Of a stretch of 51,003 nt of DNA, positions 1 through 9,521 are shown in pieces. Under the pieces are notes generated by a model, which was not told the DNA's origin, searched no databases, and saw only the letters and a list, made by a program, of their open reading frames with translations. Made by a program: the position numbers and the translations under genes. Position 1 is the first letter of the stretch, and each line of letters starts with the position of its first letter. Origin of the DNA: Bacteroidales bacterium (lineage in GTDB: Bacteria > Bacteroidota > Bacteroidia > Bacteroidales > UBA10428); contig JAFGEO010000138.1 of NCBI GenBank assembly GCA_016931575.1, positions 1-51,003 of the forward strand, written 5' to 3'.

Positions 1-2302
1 AAGCTTCAGCGCTCTTCATGGCAAGTGCCTGCTGATAGGCAGCTTTTGCCTGTCCGTAATCTTTAGCATCAAACAGCCGGTTGGCATCCGTAATTAAACT
101 GGCATATTTCTCTTCCTCTGCTTTTTTCTGATCTACCAGTCGCTGCTGTTCTGTAAGCTGATTTTCAATTTTTGTTATCTGCTGCCTTGGGTAGGTTTCA
201 CCGGGCTTGTAACTAAGTGCCTTCTGATACGCATTTTTTGACTCTGGAAGCCGTGATTGGGCCAAGAGCCTATCAGCATCCTGAATAGTTTGCTGATATT
301 GGGCTTCTAACTGTCGTTGCTCTTCCTGCAATCTACTGTTTTCCCTGATAATTCGATCGATCTCATTGATCTTTTGCACAGGATAAGGATCATTGGCCTT
401 CAGGGATTGGGCTTCCTGATAAGCAGTTCGAGCAGCAGTATAATCTTTAGTCGCAAATAATCCATCTGCTTTAACCACCGTTTGTCTGTATTGTTCCTCC
501 TGTTGCTGAGCGGTCAGAATCCGGTCTATTTCACTGATCCGGTTACGGGGTGCGGGTTGGGTGGGATACAAGCTTAAAGCCTGCTCATAGGCTTGTTTTG
601 ACTGCGGGTATTGCTTTGCATCAAACAGGCGGTTCCCGTCTGCCAGGTACTGTTCGTACTGACGTTGCTTGTTTTTTTCAAGAGTTTGCTGTTGCTGAGC
701 TGCAAGTTGCCGGGATTGTGCAGCCTGAATTTTGGAATTAGCCTGTGCATCGTTCGGCTTTTTCATCATGGCCTGCTTATAGGCCTCCATAGCCTGGTCA
801 TAGGCCCCTGAGGCCATCAGCTCATCTCCTTTTGAGATATCATTCTGATATGCCTTTTCCAGTGCGTTTTGTTTTTCAAGGGCAGCACCCTGTTTTGCAG
901 ATTCTGCCTTCTTCATCTGTTGTTTCAGGTAAGGATCGTTCGGGTTCAGCTGCAGTGCATTCTGGTAGGCAGTCAGGGCTCCGTCATAATCTTCCTGTGC
1001 CATCATCCTGTCTGCTTCAGCCAGGGCCTGGTCGAGCCTTTGCTGTTGCGCAGCCTGCTGCGCCATCTCGTTGGCACGCTTCTCGTCGACCACGGCCTTG
1101 TCAATCTCACCAATCTTCTGTCTGGGCAGTGCCTCGTTGGGCTTCATCATCTGTGCTCTGTTGAAATGCCTTTTGGCAGCTTCATAGTCCTTTGCCTGAA
1201 GCGCAGACTGCCCCATAGCCATTGCTTCGTTAAACGATTTATCCAGGGCTTCCTGCTGCTGGTTCTGTTGCTGCTGCTGAGCAATGAGTGAGCTGATCTC
1301 GTCCACTTTCTGGCGGGGCAACGAAGCATCAGGTTTAACAGTCATGGCCTGCTGATAGAACTGTTTGGCAGCATCATAATCTTTTCGCGCATAGGCTGCG
1401 TTAGCCTGAGCGATGAGATTAGTATAATTTCTCTCTGTTTCGGCTGCTGCCTGGCTAGCCTGTTGCTGCGTGCTGATCAGTCTGTCAATTTCATTCAGTC
1501 TGCTCTGTGCATGAGGATCAGGCTTTCGCTGCAGGGCTTCTGTGTACAGCTGCTTAGCGGCCGCATACTCTTTTTGGTCGTACAGGCGATCCGCTTCTGC
1601 AACAGCTTCCCGGAATATCTGTTCATCCTGTTTCTCCTCTCCAATCTTCTTGTAAATATCAGCCAGCTTTCGCTGTGCTGTACGGTCATCCGGATATACC
1701 TCCAGCGCTTCCTTATACTTTTGCCTCGCAGCTTCATAATCACCTTGCTGCAAAAGCTTATTGGCCTCCTCCATAGCCTCCTGGTAGGTTTCAACCTGAC
1801 AATTCTCGATGTCGATCATCATTTTTTCAATTCGTCCCCTCATATTCCTGACGTATGCCTCATCCGAGATGAAATCACCCTGATTACTGCTGTATTTAAC
1901 ACGGTCGACAGGACTATCCAGGGCTGAAGTATTTGCACCTTCACATCCCGGGAACAGGCTCATGGCAAATTCCATGGTCCATTTGCCAACGACATCACTG
2001 GGTATTTCAGTGTTAAACGCAATCTTTTTTGTCAGCAGGCCCTGCTTTGAAATTTCCACAAGGTACTCACTGTTGATATCCATCTGAAACCTGAATTCCC
2101 CTTTGCGGTTGGTATATTCTGTCTGTATCACTTTCCCGTCTTTACTAAGGGTGATCTTTGCATTCTCCACAGCAACCATATCCTGTTCAACAACCCCGAT
2201 CACATCCAGGGTGGAAACCTGTGCCCACACCTGTGAGGTTAGAAAAAATAATATCGAAAAAGAAATCAGACGAAATAATTTATTATGCAGCTTAACATCC
2301 AT
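1..2302 (-). CDS. Secreted TPR / Q-rich coiled-coil repeat protein, 3' end beyond window
   Basis: The frame is open from the ATG at 2302 to the first base of the window without a stop (767 codons seen), so the C-terminus lies outside. Residues 1-27 are a signal peptide ending VWAQ. Residues about 30-115 look like a carboxypeptidase-regulatory-like beta-sandwich (motif TNRKGEFRF). From about residue 174 there are at least ten units of 56-66 residues, each a TPR-like hairpin (typical core ADRLFDAKDYAAAKxxYxxAL, then KPND and PRQKIxEID) followed by a Q/E/A-rich coiled-coil stretch. It probably acts as a periplasmic or outer-membrane-associated scaffold. An OmpA-like domain could follow outside the window, as in some Bacteroidota TPR proteins, but that is a guess. 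It lies on the same strand as the peptidase upstream (49 bp gap). Specific role unknown. Confidence 0.85.
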   Translation of the reverse strand, partial: MDVKLHNKLFRLISFSILFFLTSQVWAQVSTLDVIGVVEQDMVAVENAKITLSKDGKVIQTEYTNRKGEFRFQMDINSEYLVEISKQGLLTKKIAFNTEIPSDVVGKWTMEFAMSLFPGCEGANTSALDSPVDRVKYSSNQGDFISDEAYVRNMRGRIEKMMIDIENCQVETYQEAMEEANKLLQQGDYEAARQKYKEALEVYPDDRTAQRKLADIYKKIGEEKQDEQIFREAVAEADRLYDQKEYAAAKQLYTEALQRKPDPHAQSRLNEIDRLISTQQQASQAAAETERNYTNLIAQANAAYARKDYDAAKQFYQQAMTVKPDASLPRQKVDEISSLIAQQQQQNQQQEALDKSFNEAMAMGQSALQAKDYEAAKRHFNRAQMMKPNEALPRQKIGEIDKAVVDEKRANEMAQQAAQQQRLDQALAEADRMMAQEDYDGALTAYQNALQLNPNDPYLKQQMKKAESAKQGAALEKQNALEKAYQNDISKGDELMASGAYDQAMEAYKQAMMKKPNDAQANSKIQAAQSRQLAAQQQQTLEKNKQRQYEQYLADGNRLFDAKQYPQSKQAYEQALSLYPTQPAPRNRISEIDRILTAQQQEEQYRQTVVKADGLFATKDYTAARTAYQEAQSLKANDPYPVQKINEIDRIIRENSRLQEEQRQLEAQYQQTIQDADRLLAQSRLPESKNAYQKALSYKPGETYPRQQITKIENQLTEQQRLVDQKKAEEEKYASLITDANRLFDAKDYGQAKAAYQQALAMKSAEA

Positions 2303-2351
2303 GTTTCCAGGTATTTATATGCTTAAATATAGTACTTTGCAATATTCCGGT

Positions 2352-4550
2352 TTAAATTTTAACAAACTTCTTTGTTACCGTATTTTCACCATAGTCAAGT
2401 TTCAGGATAAACATCCCTCTGCTAACTAATTTAGTTAATCTCAACTGTAAATTGGCCGGAGTAGGAGAATACGTTTGTTTGAAGATAAAGTTACCGTACA
2501 AATCATAAAGAGTGACAGTTACATCCTCAGTTGGTACATCTTTAAACAGAATCTGAAGGAAATCACCGGCAGGATTCGGATAAAGGGTCACCTGCTCATC
2601 CGGGAAATCACCCTTCCCCACTCCGGGCTGGGGGTAATAATCCATTACTGAGGGGCTCAGGGCCAGGGCAAGCTGAAGTTCCTGCTCACCATCATTCAGC
2701 AATTCCCAGCCATGACCGGTATTCATGACTGCCGTTCGAACTTGTGGAGCATCTACAGGGATTCCGGTATACAAGGCGAAAGTATCGGACAGCGCATTGT
2801 AAAAAATTTCGTATCCGGCATAAAAGCCCTTATTTACCTGTATCAGTGTATCCAACCTGATGTAGTTATCCATGTCCGGCTCAAGTTCAAAGGAAAAAAG
2901 ATCCTTAGAAAACAAGACCTTAGCCGGTTTGTCCCCATCATCCCATAGCTTCAAACGCAATGTTGGTGTTCCATCTTCCACTCCTGCCATGTCCTCTGTT
3001 TGGAACCAGGCTTTTGCTACCTTAAGATTCACAGCATAAACATAGTTAGTTCCCAGCAGGGGAAAATACTCTGCAAATTGAACAGATCCGAGAGAATTGT
3101 GCCCGGACACATAGCCCCATCCATTCTTTAGCTTAGGAATTCCGAGAACTGAGAGGTCCGAGAGATTGGTCAGACTGGTTGTTACGCCCGCATAGATGTC
3201 CAGATTCTCCAGCACGGTTTTCCCTGTGTTATCAGGATCGAGCCAATGTTTCAATTGTAATGATGAGTCCTCTGATCCAAGCCAGCCTTCCGAAAATTTC
3301 TGGTAACAGTCATTAATAAGATTGGAACAAACCGTGCCTCCTCCTGTCAGACTGCCTACCAGGCGGTTATTGCTATTGAATAATCCCCCTCCTGAAGAAC
3401 CATTCTCGGTGGAACCTTCTTCATAGCTCTCAACCAGCCAAAATGTCTCATCCTTATAGCCTCCAAAAGAGGTGGTTGTTGCCTCTTCAACATCATAGCT
3501 GATCTTTTTAACGTCTCCTTCAGGATGATGGATGATATAACTGCCCTGCGGAGCATCCGGTCCGGCATCCCATCCAGCATATACCGGAGTGTAATCCACA
3601 GGGGGTCTTTCAAACAATTTAAGAAGTACAAAATCCATTAATTCACCGGTACTTATGATTGTGCTGCCTGAAACAGATTTAATTTCCCCGTCGGGTCCTT
3701 CGCAGAAGGGGCTCTCATAGTCAAACGAAAAGACTGTATTATTGGCTGCATCCTCGTTCCGCACACAATGACGGGCAGTAAGAACATAGGGTGTACCATC
3801 CTCAGATGTATTATTCAGTAGAGTTCCTGTGCATCGTTTCCTGACATTTCCTTCCTCGATGACCAGTCGGCATACCGATAATTTCTGAAGCTGGTATCTT
3901 GAGATATCCAGGCAATTAATGTCGATTTCACATTCGGCCGACCAACCATAATATCCATCTTTTTCATGAGGAGGCAAATCACGTCCGGGAAATCCTATGC
4001 CTGCTGTTGCGATCGCCAGCTCACCGATGTATTCCGGCCCGCGAGCCGACTGGATCTCAATAATCAGGCTATCACCGGGAAGGGAACCAAGACTCAATAC
4101 CCGGGCTTCATTATTATTTCTGAAGGTAAAAGCGCCGAAAACTGTCCCGGCACCAGGGGAATAAACAAATATTTTCACTCCCTGATTTAATCGGTATGGT
4201 CTGAGTGTCAATCCAATCGAGGACGCGCCAGAAGCAGTGAAGCCCCTCTTCCATACGTAGGTTCCCTGTTCATTCTGATGCCAGGCCGGATCCCGGGACG
4301 GAAGAATCTCAACATGAGCGACAGCTGCAAATACATCTGCTTTATACCCATCCTGGTTTCCCTGCTCAACAAGCAGGGATTTTGCCAGAACTCCTGCGTC
4401 AGGAAGCCTGATAAATTCGGTAGCTGTCTTCTGAAATCCTTCGGCCATCAACTTACCGGGGTACTCAATTTGCCCTGGTAAAATAGCCGGGAATAGGAGG
4501 CTGACCAATGCTCCGGCAAATAAATAGCGGTATTTCTTCTCCCCTGCCAT
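2352..4550 (-). CDS. Secreted trypsin-like (S1 family) serine endopeptidase with T9SS sorting domain
   Basis: A 732-residue protein with an N-terminal hydrophobic signal segment (residues 8-26). The peptidase domain has all three catalytic residues in order: His261 in the TARHC motif, Asp306 in MDFVLLKL and Ser386 in GSSGGGLF. This resembles the lysyl-endopeptidase-like S1 proteins of Bacteroidota, with cysteines (208, 213, 227, 240, 262, 283, 408) that could form disulfides. Residues about 450-640 are a beta-rich region of unknown fold. The last ~75 residues begin LYPNPAGDF and end TKKFVKI, a type A T9SS C-terminal domain, so the enzyme is predicted to cross the outer membrane and be released or surface-anchored. 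Likely role is extracellular protein degradation. It is divergent from the gene at 4658, with a 107-bp A/T-rich promoter region between them. Confidence 0.9.
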   Translation of the reverse strand: MAGEKKYRYLFAGALVSLLFPAILPGQIEYPGKLMAEGFQKTATEFIRLPDAGVLAKSLLVEQGNQDGYKADVFAAVAHVEILPSRDPAWHQNEQGTYVWKRGFTASGASSIGLTLRPYRLNQGVKIFVYSPGAGTVFGAFTFRNNNEARVLSLGSLPGDSLIIEIQSARGPEYIGELAIATAGIGFPGRDLPPHEKDGYYGWSAECEIDINCLDISRYQLQKLSVCRLVIEEGNVRKRCTGTLLNNTSEDGTPYVLTARHCVRNEDAANNTVFSFDYESPFCEGPDGEIKSVSGSTIISTGELMDFVLLKLFERPPVDYTPVYAGWDAGPDAPQGSYIIHHPEGDVKKISYDVEEATTTSFGGYKDETFWLVESYEEGSTENGSSGGGLFNSNNRLVGSLTGGGTVCSNLINDCYQKFSEGWLGSEDSSLQLKHWLDPDNTGKTVLENLDIYAGVTTSLTNLSDLSVLGIPKLKNGWGYVSGHNSLGSVQFAEYFPLLGTNYVYAVNLKVAKAWFQTEDMAGVEDGTPTLRLKLWDDGDKPAKVLFSKDLFSFELEPDMDNYIRLDTLIQVNKGFYAGYEIFYNALSDTFALYTGIPVDAPQVRTAVMNTGHGWELLNDGEQELQLALALSPSVMDYYPQPGVGKGDFPDEQVTLYPNPAGDFLQILFKDVPTEDVTVTLYDLYGNFIFKQTYSPTPANLQLRLTKLVSRGMFILKLDYGENTVTKKFVKI

Positions 4551-4657
4551 TATTCAGATGCTTCTATCTGAGTATTGAAATCTTTTAACTCTTGAATGAT
4601 TTATAAACAACTTAAAATATAGTATACTTGTTTATTAAACGTTTTCGTTCCTAATTT

Positions 4658-5650
4658 ATGCTTGCTAAAGATTCTTCCTTAAAGATAATTCAATTCTTAC
4701 TAATGATCGGAAGTGTATTACTAACAACTTCCATCTGCTTACAAGCACGCGAGGACAGGAAGTTTTTTAACCTTAACCCTGCCATCCCTGTAAATACCCT
4801 CTTTCTGAATACCGATTACACCAGTCAGCGATCAACAAACACCTATATCATCGATGAACTGAAGCAGCCCTATCTGAACGCGGGGATCAGCTACTTTTCG
4901 AGGAAGAATTTCGATTTCTCCCTTCAGGCGGGCATGGCTTTCAACTCAGACACAGGCTATTCGGAGCCCGCTTACGAACTGGATCTTTCCGCAGGTTATA
5001 CCTTCAACCTGGGGAATTATGTTAAACTCCGCCCCGCTTACTCCCATTTTTTGTTCAGCAAAAACAGTCATGAACTCCAGTCCCTTTTTTCCGACATGCT
5101 TCAGCTTGACCTCTATTGGGCAGGCGATTATTATTACGGAGGGTTGTTCAATAGCTATCTTTTTGGAGAGAAGGATGTCTATTACAGCACGATACAAAAC
5201 GGGGTGAGCTATTATAAAGAAAAAACATCAGGCAGAAATACAAGTTTCTCCCTGGGTATTGAACTTAGTCTTAATTTCAGTGATCCGAATTACTATAACA
5301 GCATACTATGGAATTCCTGGAATGATGAAGAATTCGCCTACTGGCTGGCCAACTACCACAATGAGCTTTATGGTGGAGATGTCGAACTTGTATTTCACCA
5401 ATTTGATCTGTACGGGTATGAAAATGTAAAAGCCCGTGAAGAACAGCTGATAGCGTTGCAATACGACGGAATATTTGATCGTAGTTTCGGACTCAGCTAC
5501 ATTAACTTAAGCATACCTGTAACATTTTCACCCCGGTCATTAGGTTTTTACCTCCTTCCCACGCTGATGCTGCCCGTAAGCTCCTCCATATTTTATGACC
5601 CGGATGTACAATTTATCATGAGCCTGGGAATGTCCCTCAGCATACGTTAG
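4658..5650 (+). CDS. Predicted outer-membrane beta-barrel-like exported protein, unknown function
   Basis: 330 residues. The N-terminus has a hydrophobic segment ending ICLQA, consistent with a signal peptide. The remainder is rich in Tyr, Phe, Asn and Ser in alternating patterns, with aromatic-flanked strands, and ends SLGMSLSIR, typical of outer-membrane barrels though without a terminal Phe. No catalytic motif was recognised. A candidate -7 element TATACTTG (one mismatch to TAnnTTTG) lies about 30 nt before the start. The stop overlaps the stop of the convergent GH10 gene by 4 bp, so no terminator fits between them. The barrel assignment is inference from composition. Confidence 0.7.
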   Translation: MLAKDSSLKIIQFLLMIGSVLLTTSICLQAREDRKFFNLNPAIPVNTLFLNTDYTSQRSTNTYIIDELKQPYLNAGISYFSRKNFDFSLQAGMAFNSDTGYSEPAYELDLSAGYTFNLGNYVKLRPAYSHFLFSKNSHELQSLFSDMLQLDLYWAGDYYYGGLFNSYLFGEKDVYYSTIQNGVSYYKEKTSGRNTSFSLGIELSLNFSDPNYYNSILWNSWNDEEFAYWLANYHNELYGGDVELVFHQFDLYGYENVKAREEQLIALQYDGIFDRSFGLSYINLSIPVTFSPRSLGFYLLPTLMLPVSSSIFYDPDVQFIMSLGMSLSIR

Positions 5651-6774
5651 GGTTTTTGTTCCAAATTTTCCTGAAGTCCGCTCATAAAACCATCAAATGC
5701 CGGCTTCGGGCGGAGGTTATCATCAAACAGCAAGGGCCAGTCGAGGATATTAAAGAAGCCCCTGATCCAGGAGTATTTATCAATGAAGCCCCAAAAAGTG
5801 ATGCCATACTGTTGTTCTTCAGGGACTATGGTTCGGTACATGTGTACCAGGTTCCTGTACTTTTCACCCTGTTCCAGCTTCATGGAATCGGTAAGTTCCT
5901 GGTAAATCTGAATACCGCTGCCATACTCATCAGTATGCCGGTTGAAGATCACATCGACTTCCGAAAGGTGAATCTGCAAGCCCGTCTCAGCCCCTAATTT
6001 AAGGGCATAGGCGATGGTCTCATCGGGAATATCCATCCTGATGTGCATCTGGAAGCCCAGGCCCCCGATGGGGACGTTCTCTTTCTGAAGGTTTTTTATC
6101 ATCCGGATCACGGCATGAAGTTTGGCGGTATCCCTCTCAATATTAAAATCGTTGTAGAAGAGGACAGCATCCGGATCCGCCTCATGGGCATAGCGGAAAG
6201 CATCGGCAATATACTCCTCTCCAAGTGTATTGTACCAAAACGTCTTTCTGAATTCACCTCCTGAGGTTTCCATCCCTTCATTAACCACATCCCAGCCATC
6301 GACTTTGCCTTTATACCTGCCAACATAGCTTGTAATATACTCCCTCATGAACTGCCTTAACCATGCGCTGTCGGCACGGGCTTTTTCGATGACCCACATC
6401 GGGGTTGAGCTGTGCCATATCAGGGTATGTCCGAACAGACGCAGACCGTTTTCCCGACTGAAATCCACCAGGCTGTCTGCCAGTCCCCAGTAATATTTCC
6501 CCTCCTCAGGAGCAATAGCCCGCATCTTCATCTGGTTCCGCTCGGTAACGGAATTAAAATGCTTAAGGAAAAGCTCCTTAATAAGCGTATCACCCAGCAG
6601 GCTTTTTAGCCCTACAGCAGACCCTACAGGAAAGTCAGCCGCATCCTTAAGTGCGTCTGATTTCGGCAATATAACTGATTCCTGACCCGATTTACATCCC
6701 AGTAGTTGAATACATAGTATAGTAAACACCAGGGATCTTCCGACAAACCTAAAAGCTTTCATGCGCATATTCAT
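5647..6774 (-). CDS. GH10 endo-1,4-beta-xylanase, lipoprotein
   Basis: About 375 residues from the preferred start. It hydrolyses internal beta-1,4-xylosidic bonds in xylan by retention. The GH10 signature elements are present: GHTLIWHSSTPMW (substrate-binding His/Trp), GWDVVNEG with the acid/base Glu166, and IHLSEVDV with the nucleophile Glu272, plus a terminal WGFIDKYSW block. The first 27 residues are a lipoprotein signal with lipobox LLGC, so it is likely anchored to the outer membrane. The longest frame begins at 6813, but that start would overlap the upstream small lipoprotein gene and precede an unsuitable leader. The ATGs at 6774, 6768 and 6762 all follow the upstream stop and fit the signal peptide. 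No carbohydrate-binding module is attached, and no SusC/D pair is nearby. Confidence 0.93.
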   Translation of the reverse strand: MNMRMKAFRFVGRSLVFTILCIQLLGCKSGQESVILPKSDALKDAADFPVGSAVGLKSLLGDTLIKELFLKHFNSVTERNQMKMRAIAPEEGKYYWGLADSLVDFSRENGLRLFGHTLIWHSSTPMWVIEKARADSAWLRQFMREYITSYVGRYKGKVDGWDVVNEGMETSGGEFRKTFWYNTLGEEYIADAFRYAHEADPDAVLFYNDFNIERDTAKLHAVIRMIKNLQKENVPIGGLGFQMHIRMDIPDETIAYALKLGAETGLQIHLSEVDVIFNRHTDEYGSGIQIYQELTDSMKLEQGEKYRNLVHMYRTIVPEEQQYGITFWGFIDKYSWIRGFFNILDWPLLFDDNLRPKPAFDGFMSGLQENLEQKP

Positions 6775-6779
6775 ATTGC

Positions 6780-7004
6780 TTATTCTGACAACCATTCGTA
6801 ACTGGTGGTACACTCACCATTCTGTTCGTAATTATCCGCTATCGTTTCACATTCTCCCTCTTCAACATCGAAGATGGTAGTTGTACTCTGGTATCCTGAT
6901 TCACATGAGTACTCCACGACACAATCGCCTGTTTTCGTACAGGAAGAGAATACCATTCCTGCAAGTATCAGCGCTCCGGCCATAAAAATTCCAGGTTTCT
7001 TCAT
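6780..7004 (-). CDS. Small Cys-containing lipoprotein, unknown function
   Basis: 74 residues. The N-terminus MKKPGIFMAGALILAGM runs into lipobox FSSC (Cys22), a clear lipoprotein signal. The mature part is about 53 residues, acidic, with four further cysteines (DCVVEYSC, GECET, GECTT) that could form two disulfides. It ends 5 bp before the GH10 start at 6774, so the two are probably co-transcribed. No family was recognised; proteins of this kind are common and uncharacterised in Bacteroidota. Confidence 0.7.
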   Translation of the reverse strand: MKKPGIFMAGALILAGMVFSSCTKTGDCVVEYSCESGYQSTTTIFDVEEGECETIADNYEQNGECTTSYEWLSE

Positions 7005-7184
7005 AATCGCTCACTATGCGGATAACAAGTGCCAAAATACAATTTGTAATTGTATTTTCCTTCTGATCGGGTATTGAATTGCTGAAACTCCGCGTGAAGT
7101 ATTATGCCTTCTGCTTATTCAATCCTTGTTACGAAGCTTTTTCAGGGGTTTTCTTTTAAGTTCAGGATACCTGAAGTCGCTGCT

Positions 7185-8576
7185 TCAGCCTTCTTTGACA
7201 GCCTTCCAGCTTAATAATGGATGGTCGGCATACAGACGCAGAAACAGAATGAACCAGAAGGGAGCCGTAATATAAAACATTCTGTTATAAACACTTAACA
7301 ATGATGAGCCTGCCAGGTACACAATAAAAAAGAGTAGCAATACCTGGAATACCACCTCCAGACGGAAGAAGGCGGAGGCACTTTTAAGAATCAGTATGAT
7401 GATTGCGAAGAAGAAAAAGAGGTTATAGACAATTACCGGAATATTCCTGAACAGGATAGTGAGTCCGGGGGGCAGTCCAAAAAACAGGCGTCCGATATTC
7501 ATAAACCAGTTTGAAACATATTTTGCCGGATGCTCCTTTATGTTCTGGATGGCCATCTTCCTGAAGGCCTCATCTCTTTCCAGGGGTTTATACCGTCCAA
7601 CTATCGTGATGAAATCCCGGTGGTATGGGTGCCTGCTGAGCTGCCAACGATTTTTCCACCGTCCGTCATCGCTGGCCAGGGGTGAACTCATGGTGTAGAG
7701 GGACATTCCTCCGGAATCGGACCAGTAAAATGTTTTTCCGGTCATTCTTTCGGTATACCCCAGCCATGGGGTACAAAGGAGCATGGAGAATGAGAAGATC
7801 AATACCGCCCGAACTGCAAGCTTGCGCCGGGATGGCCAAAGGAGCAGGCCCAGGGAGATCAGGATCATGGCCAGTATCACGTAACCGAAGATAACGCGTG
7901 TCATTGCCAGGGTGGCTAAGGTAAGGGCCGAAAGCAGGATATAGTGCCAAGAAAAACTTTCTTTCCGGAAGGCTTTAATGACCAGCCAGCAGAACAAGGT
8001 AATCAGAAACCAGGAAAGGCATTCGGTAAGTATATAGGGAATAGACTGGAATACCGGAAGGTATAAACCCATAATTAGCGTAATTGCCCTGGCTCTTTTT
8101 ACAGAAGAAAAGTACCGGAAACTCTGGTATGAAAGAATCAGTGAGAAATACAACAGTACCGAATTCAGTATGCGAAGTCCCAACAATGAAACTCCCAGAT
8201 AGCGGAATGGGTAGAGAAAAAACGGGTACCCGGGGCCGTTCCACAGAAACACATCGGGAAAGGGAGGCGAGTAGTAGCCGTGCATCAGGTTATCCACATA
8301 TTGGAGATAGCGGGTCTCATCTCCTACCAGGGATGCCACGGAAAACCAGACAGCGATAAAAATATACAGAATCAAAAGCGGAAGCAACTGCACATAAAAA
8401 TCCAGACGGGAATACCAATTCAAAAAAATATTCAGTCTGGCATTCATTATTCCCTGTATGTGTGATATTCTGGCTTTCATCTGCTGAAAAAGACTCGAAA
8501 TTATCCATTGATTCTGTCTGCAGGTCCCCATTCTGATCCGGATTGCCTGTTTTGCCCGGGGGGGATCAATAATCAA
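7185..8576 (-). CDS. Multi-pass GT-C (PMT/ArnT-like, family 39-type) glycosyltransferase
   Basis: 463 residues with about nine to ten predicted membrane segments. After the first membrane segment there is an acidic periplasmic loop beginning VGDETRYLQYVDNL, followed by a region with WNGPGYPFFLYP. This is the usual position of the catalytic Asp/Glu in GT-C enzymes that move a sugar from a polyprenyl-phosphate carrier to a lipid, glycan or protein. The gene starts 4 bp after the stop of the GT2 gene, so translation may be coupled. The first ~43 residues are poorly hydrophobic and ATGs at residues 33 and 44 are alternative starts. The neighbouring GT2 probably makes the polyprenyl-phosphate sugar donor; the acceptor is not known. 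Confidence 0.85.
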   Translation of the reverse strand: MIIDPPRAKQAIRIRMGTCRQNQWIISSLFQQMKARISHIQGIMNARLNIFLNWYSRLDFYVQLLPLLILYIFIAVWFSVASLVGDETRYLQYVDNLMHGYYSPPFPDVFLWNGPGYPFFLYPFRYLGVSLLGLRILNSVLLYFSLILSYQSFRYFSSVKRARAITLIMGLYLPVFQSIPYILTECLSWFLITLFCWLVIKAFRKESFSWHYILLSALTLATLAMTRVIFGYVILAMILISLGLLLWPSRRKLAVRAVLIFSFSMLLCTPWLGYTERMTGKTFYWSDSGGMSLYTMSSPLASDDGRWKNRWQLSRHPYHRDFITIVGRYKPLERDEAFRKMAIQNIKEHPAKYVSNWFMNIGRLFFGLPPGLTILFRNIPVIVYNLFFFFAIIILILKSASAFFRLEVVFQVLLLFFIVYLAGSSLLSVYNRMFYITAPFWFILFLRLYADHPLLSWKAVKEG

Positions 8577-8580
8577 AAGT

Positions 8581-9315
8581 TTATACTTTCTTCCTTCGCG
8601 CCGTAAACATGTTATATTTCAGGATGCAGTACAATGCTCTGAATCCATCTTTCCATCCTATTTTTTTCCCTTCTTCATAGGTCCTTCCGTAATAGGATAT
8701 ACCTACTTCATAAATCCGGATATCGGGCACGCGCGATATTCTGGCGGTTACTTCCGGCTCAAAACCAAAACGTTTCTCCTTCAACGCCAAAGACTGGATG
8801 ATATCTGTTTTAAAAAGTTTGTAACAGGTTTCCATGTCGGACAGGTTCAGGTTGGTAAACATGTTGGATATGCCGGTTAAGAACCGGTTCCCGATGGTAT
8901 GCCAGAAAAACAGGATCCGGTGAGGATTGCTACCCATAAACCTTGAACCATAGACCACATCTGCAAATCCTTCAAGGACTGGTTTCAAGACATCGTTATA
9001 CTCCCTGGGGTCATATTCCAGGTCGGCATCCTGAATGATCAGATATTCGCCGGTTGCCTTACTGATCCCGGTATGGAGGGCGGCCCCTTTTCCCTGGTTT
9101 ACTTCATGTTTGAAGTACTGGATATTCAACTCGGGGTTTTCACTGATGTATTTCTGAATAGCGCCTTCTGTATCGTCTTTTGAACAATCGTTTACAATAA
9201 TCACCTCTTTAGCAATGTTGTTGACCAGGTCTACTGCTTTAACCCTGTCGAGGATCAAATGAATGGTAGGCCCCTCGTTGTATGCAGGGATAATTATTGA
9301 CAGTTTTTTAATCAT
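8581..9315 (-). CDS. GT2 glycosyltransferase, polyprenyl/dolichyl-phosphate sugar synthase type
   Basis: 244 residues from the chosen start. The N-terminus [13 protein letters not shown], the VNDCSKDDT block and the DAD motif (Asp96-Ala-Asp98, within QDADLEYDP) are those of GT2 enzymes of the DPM1/DPG type, which transfer a hexose from a nucleotide sugar to polyprenyl phosphate. The protein lacks C-terminal membrane segments. The track start at 9369 adds 18 residues not typical for the family. A perfect -7 promoter element at 9384-9391 would place the transcript start about at 9377, leaving almost no leader for 9369 but about 60 nt for 9315. This favours 9315. It forms an operon with the GT-C gene downstream. 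Confidence 0.88.
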   Translation of the reverse strand: MIKKLSIIIPAYNEGPTIHLILDRVKAVDLVNNIAKEVIIVNDCSKDDTEGAIQKYISENPELNIQYFKHEVNQGKGAALHTGISKATGEYLIIQDADLEYDPREYNDVLKPVLEGFADVVYGSRFMGSNPHRILFFWHTIGNRFLTGISNMFTNLNLSDMETCYKLFKTDIIQSLALKEKRFGFEPEVTARISRVPDIRIYEVGISYYGRTYEEGKKIGWKDGFRALYCILKYNMFTARRKKV

Positions 9316-9383
9316 TGCGCTGGATTTAAGGAGGACTTTATCTGCAAAACGGGTAAAATATTCATACATTTTGAATAACGCGA

Positions 9384-9391
9384 CAAAAATA
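9384..9391 (-). promoter_or_regulatory. Bacteroidota -7 promoter element of the GT2/GT-C operon
   Basis: On the minus strand the bases read TATTTTTG, a perfect match to the Bacteroidota -7 consensus TAnnTTTG, in an A/T-rich stretch before the GT2 gene. No good TTTG -33 box is found at the usual 19-21 nt spacing, so the promoter is only half supported. Confidence 0.45.
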
Positions 9392-9416
9392 AAGTTTTAA
9401 TTGTTTATTCCATAAT

Positions 9417-9518
9417 TTACCAAAAGCTTTCATGTTCAAACCCGGTTTTGAGGAGAAACAGCCTAGTAGGCCAATGGTCAGGATCGATAGCTTCGGTACT
9501 TACGACACGATATTGCAT
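9417..9518 (-). CDS. Possible 33-residue ORF after the TonB-receptor gene
   Basis: An ATG 3 bp beyond the TonB-receptor stop opens a 33-codon frame (starts MQYRVVSTEAIDPDHWP, ends FEHESFW). The position suggests translational coupling, and the residues look protein-like rather than random, but there is no signal, motif or homologue that I recognise. It is not PqqA-like, as it lacks the E-x3-Y pair. It could be chance or the remnant of a gene. Confidence 0.2.
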   Translation of the reverse strand: MQYRVVSTEAIDPDHWPTRLFLLKTGFEHESFW

Positions 9519-9521
9519 GGT

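Noticed and set aside
869-1927. Plus-strand ORFs of 140 and 154 residues
   Set aside because: They are antisense to the repeated TPR gene, which keeps one frame open with strong TPR motifs.
9417-9518. PqqA-like precursor peptide after the PqqU-like receptor
   Set aside because: The 33-residue ORF lacks the glutamate-x3-tyrosine needed for PQQ formation, and no radical-SAM PqqE gene is adjacent.
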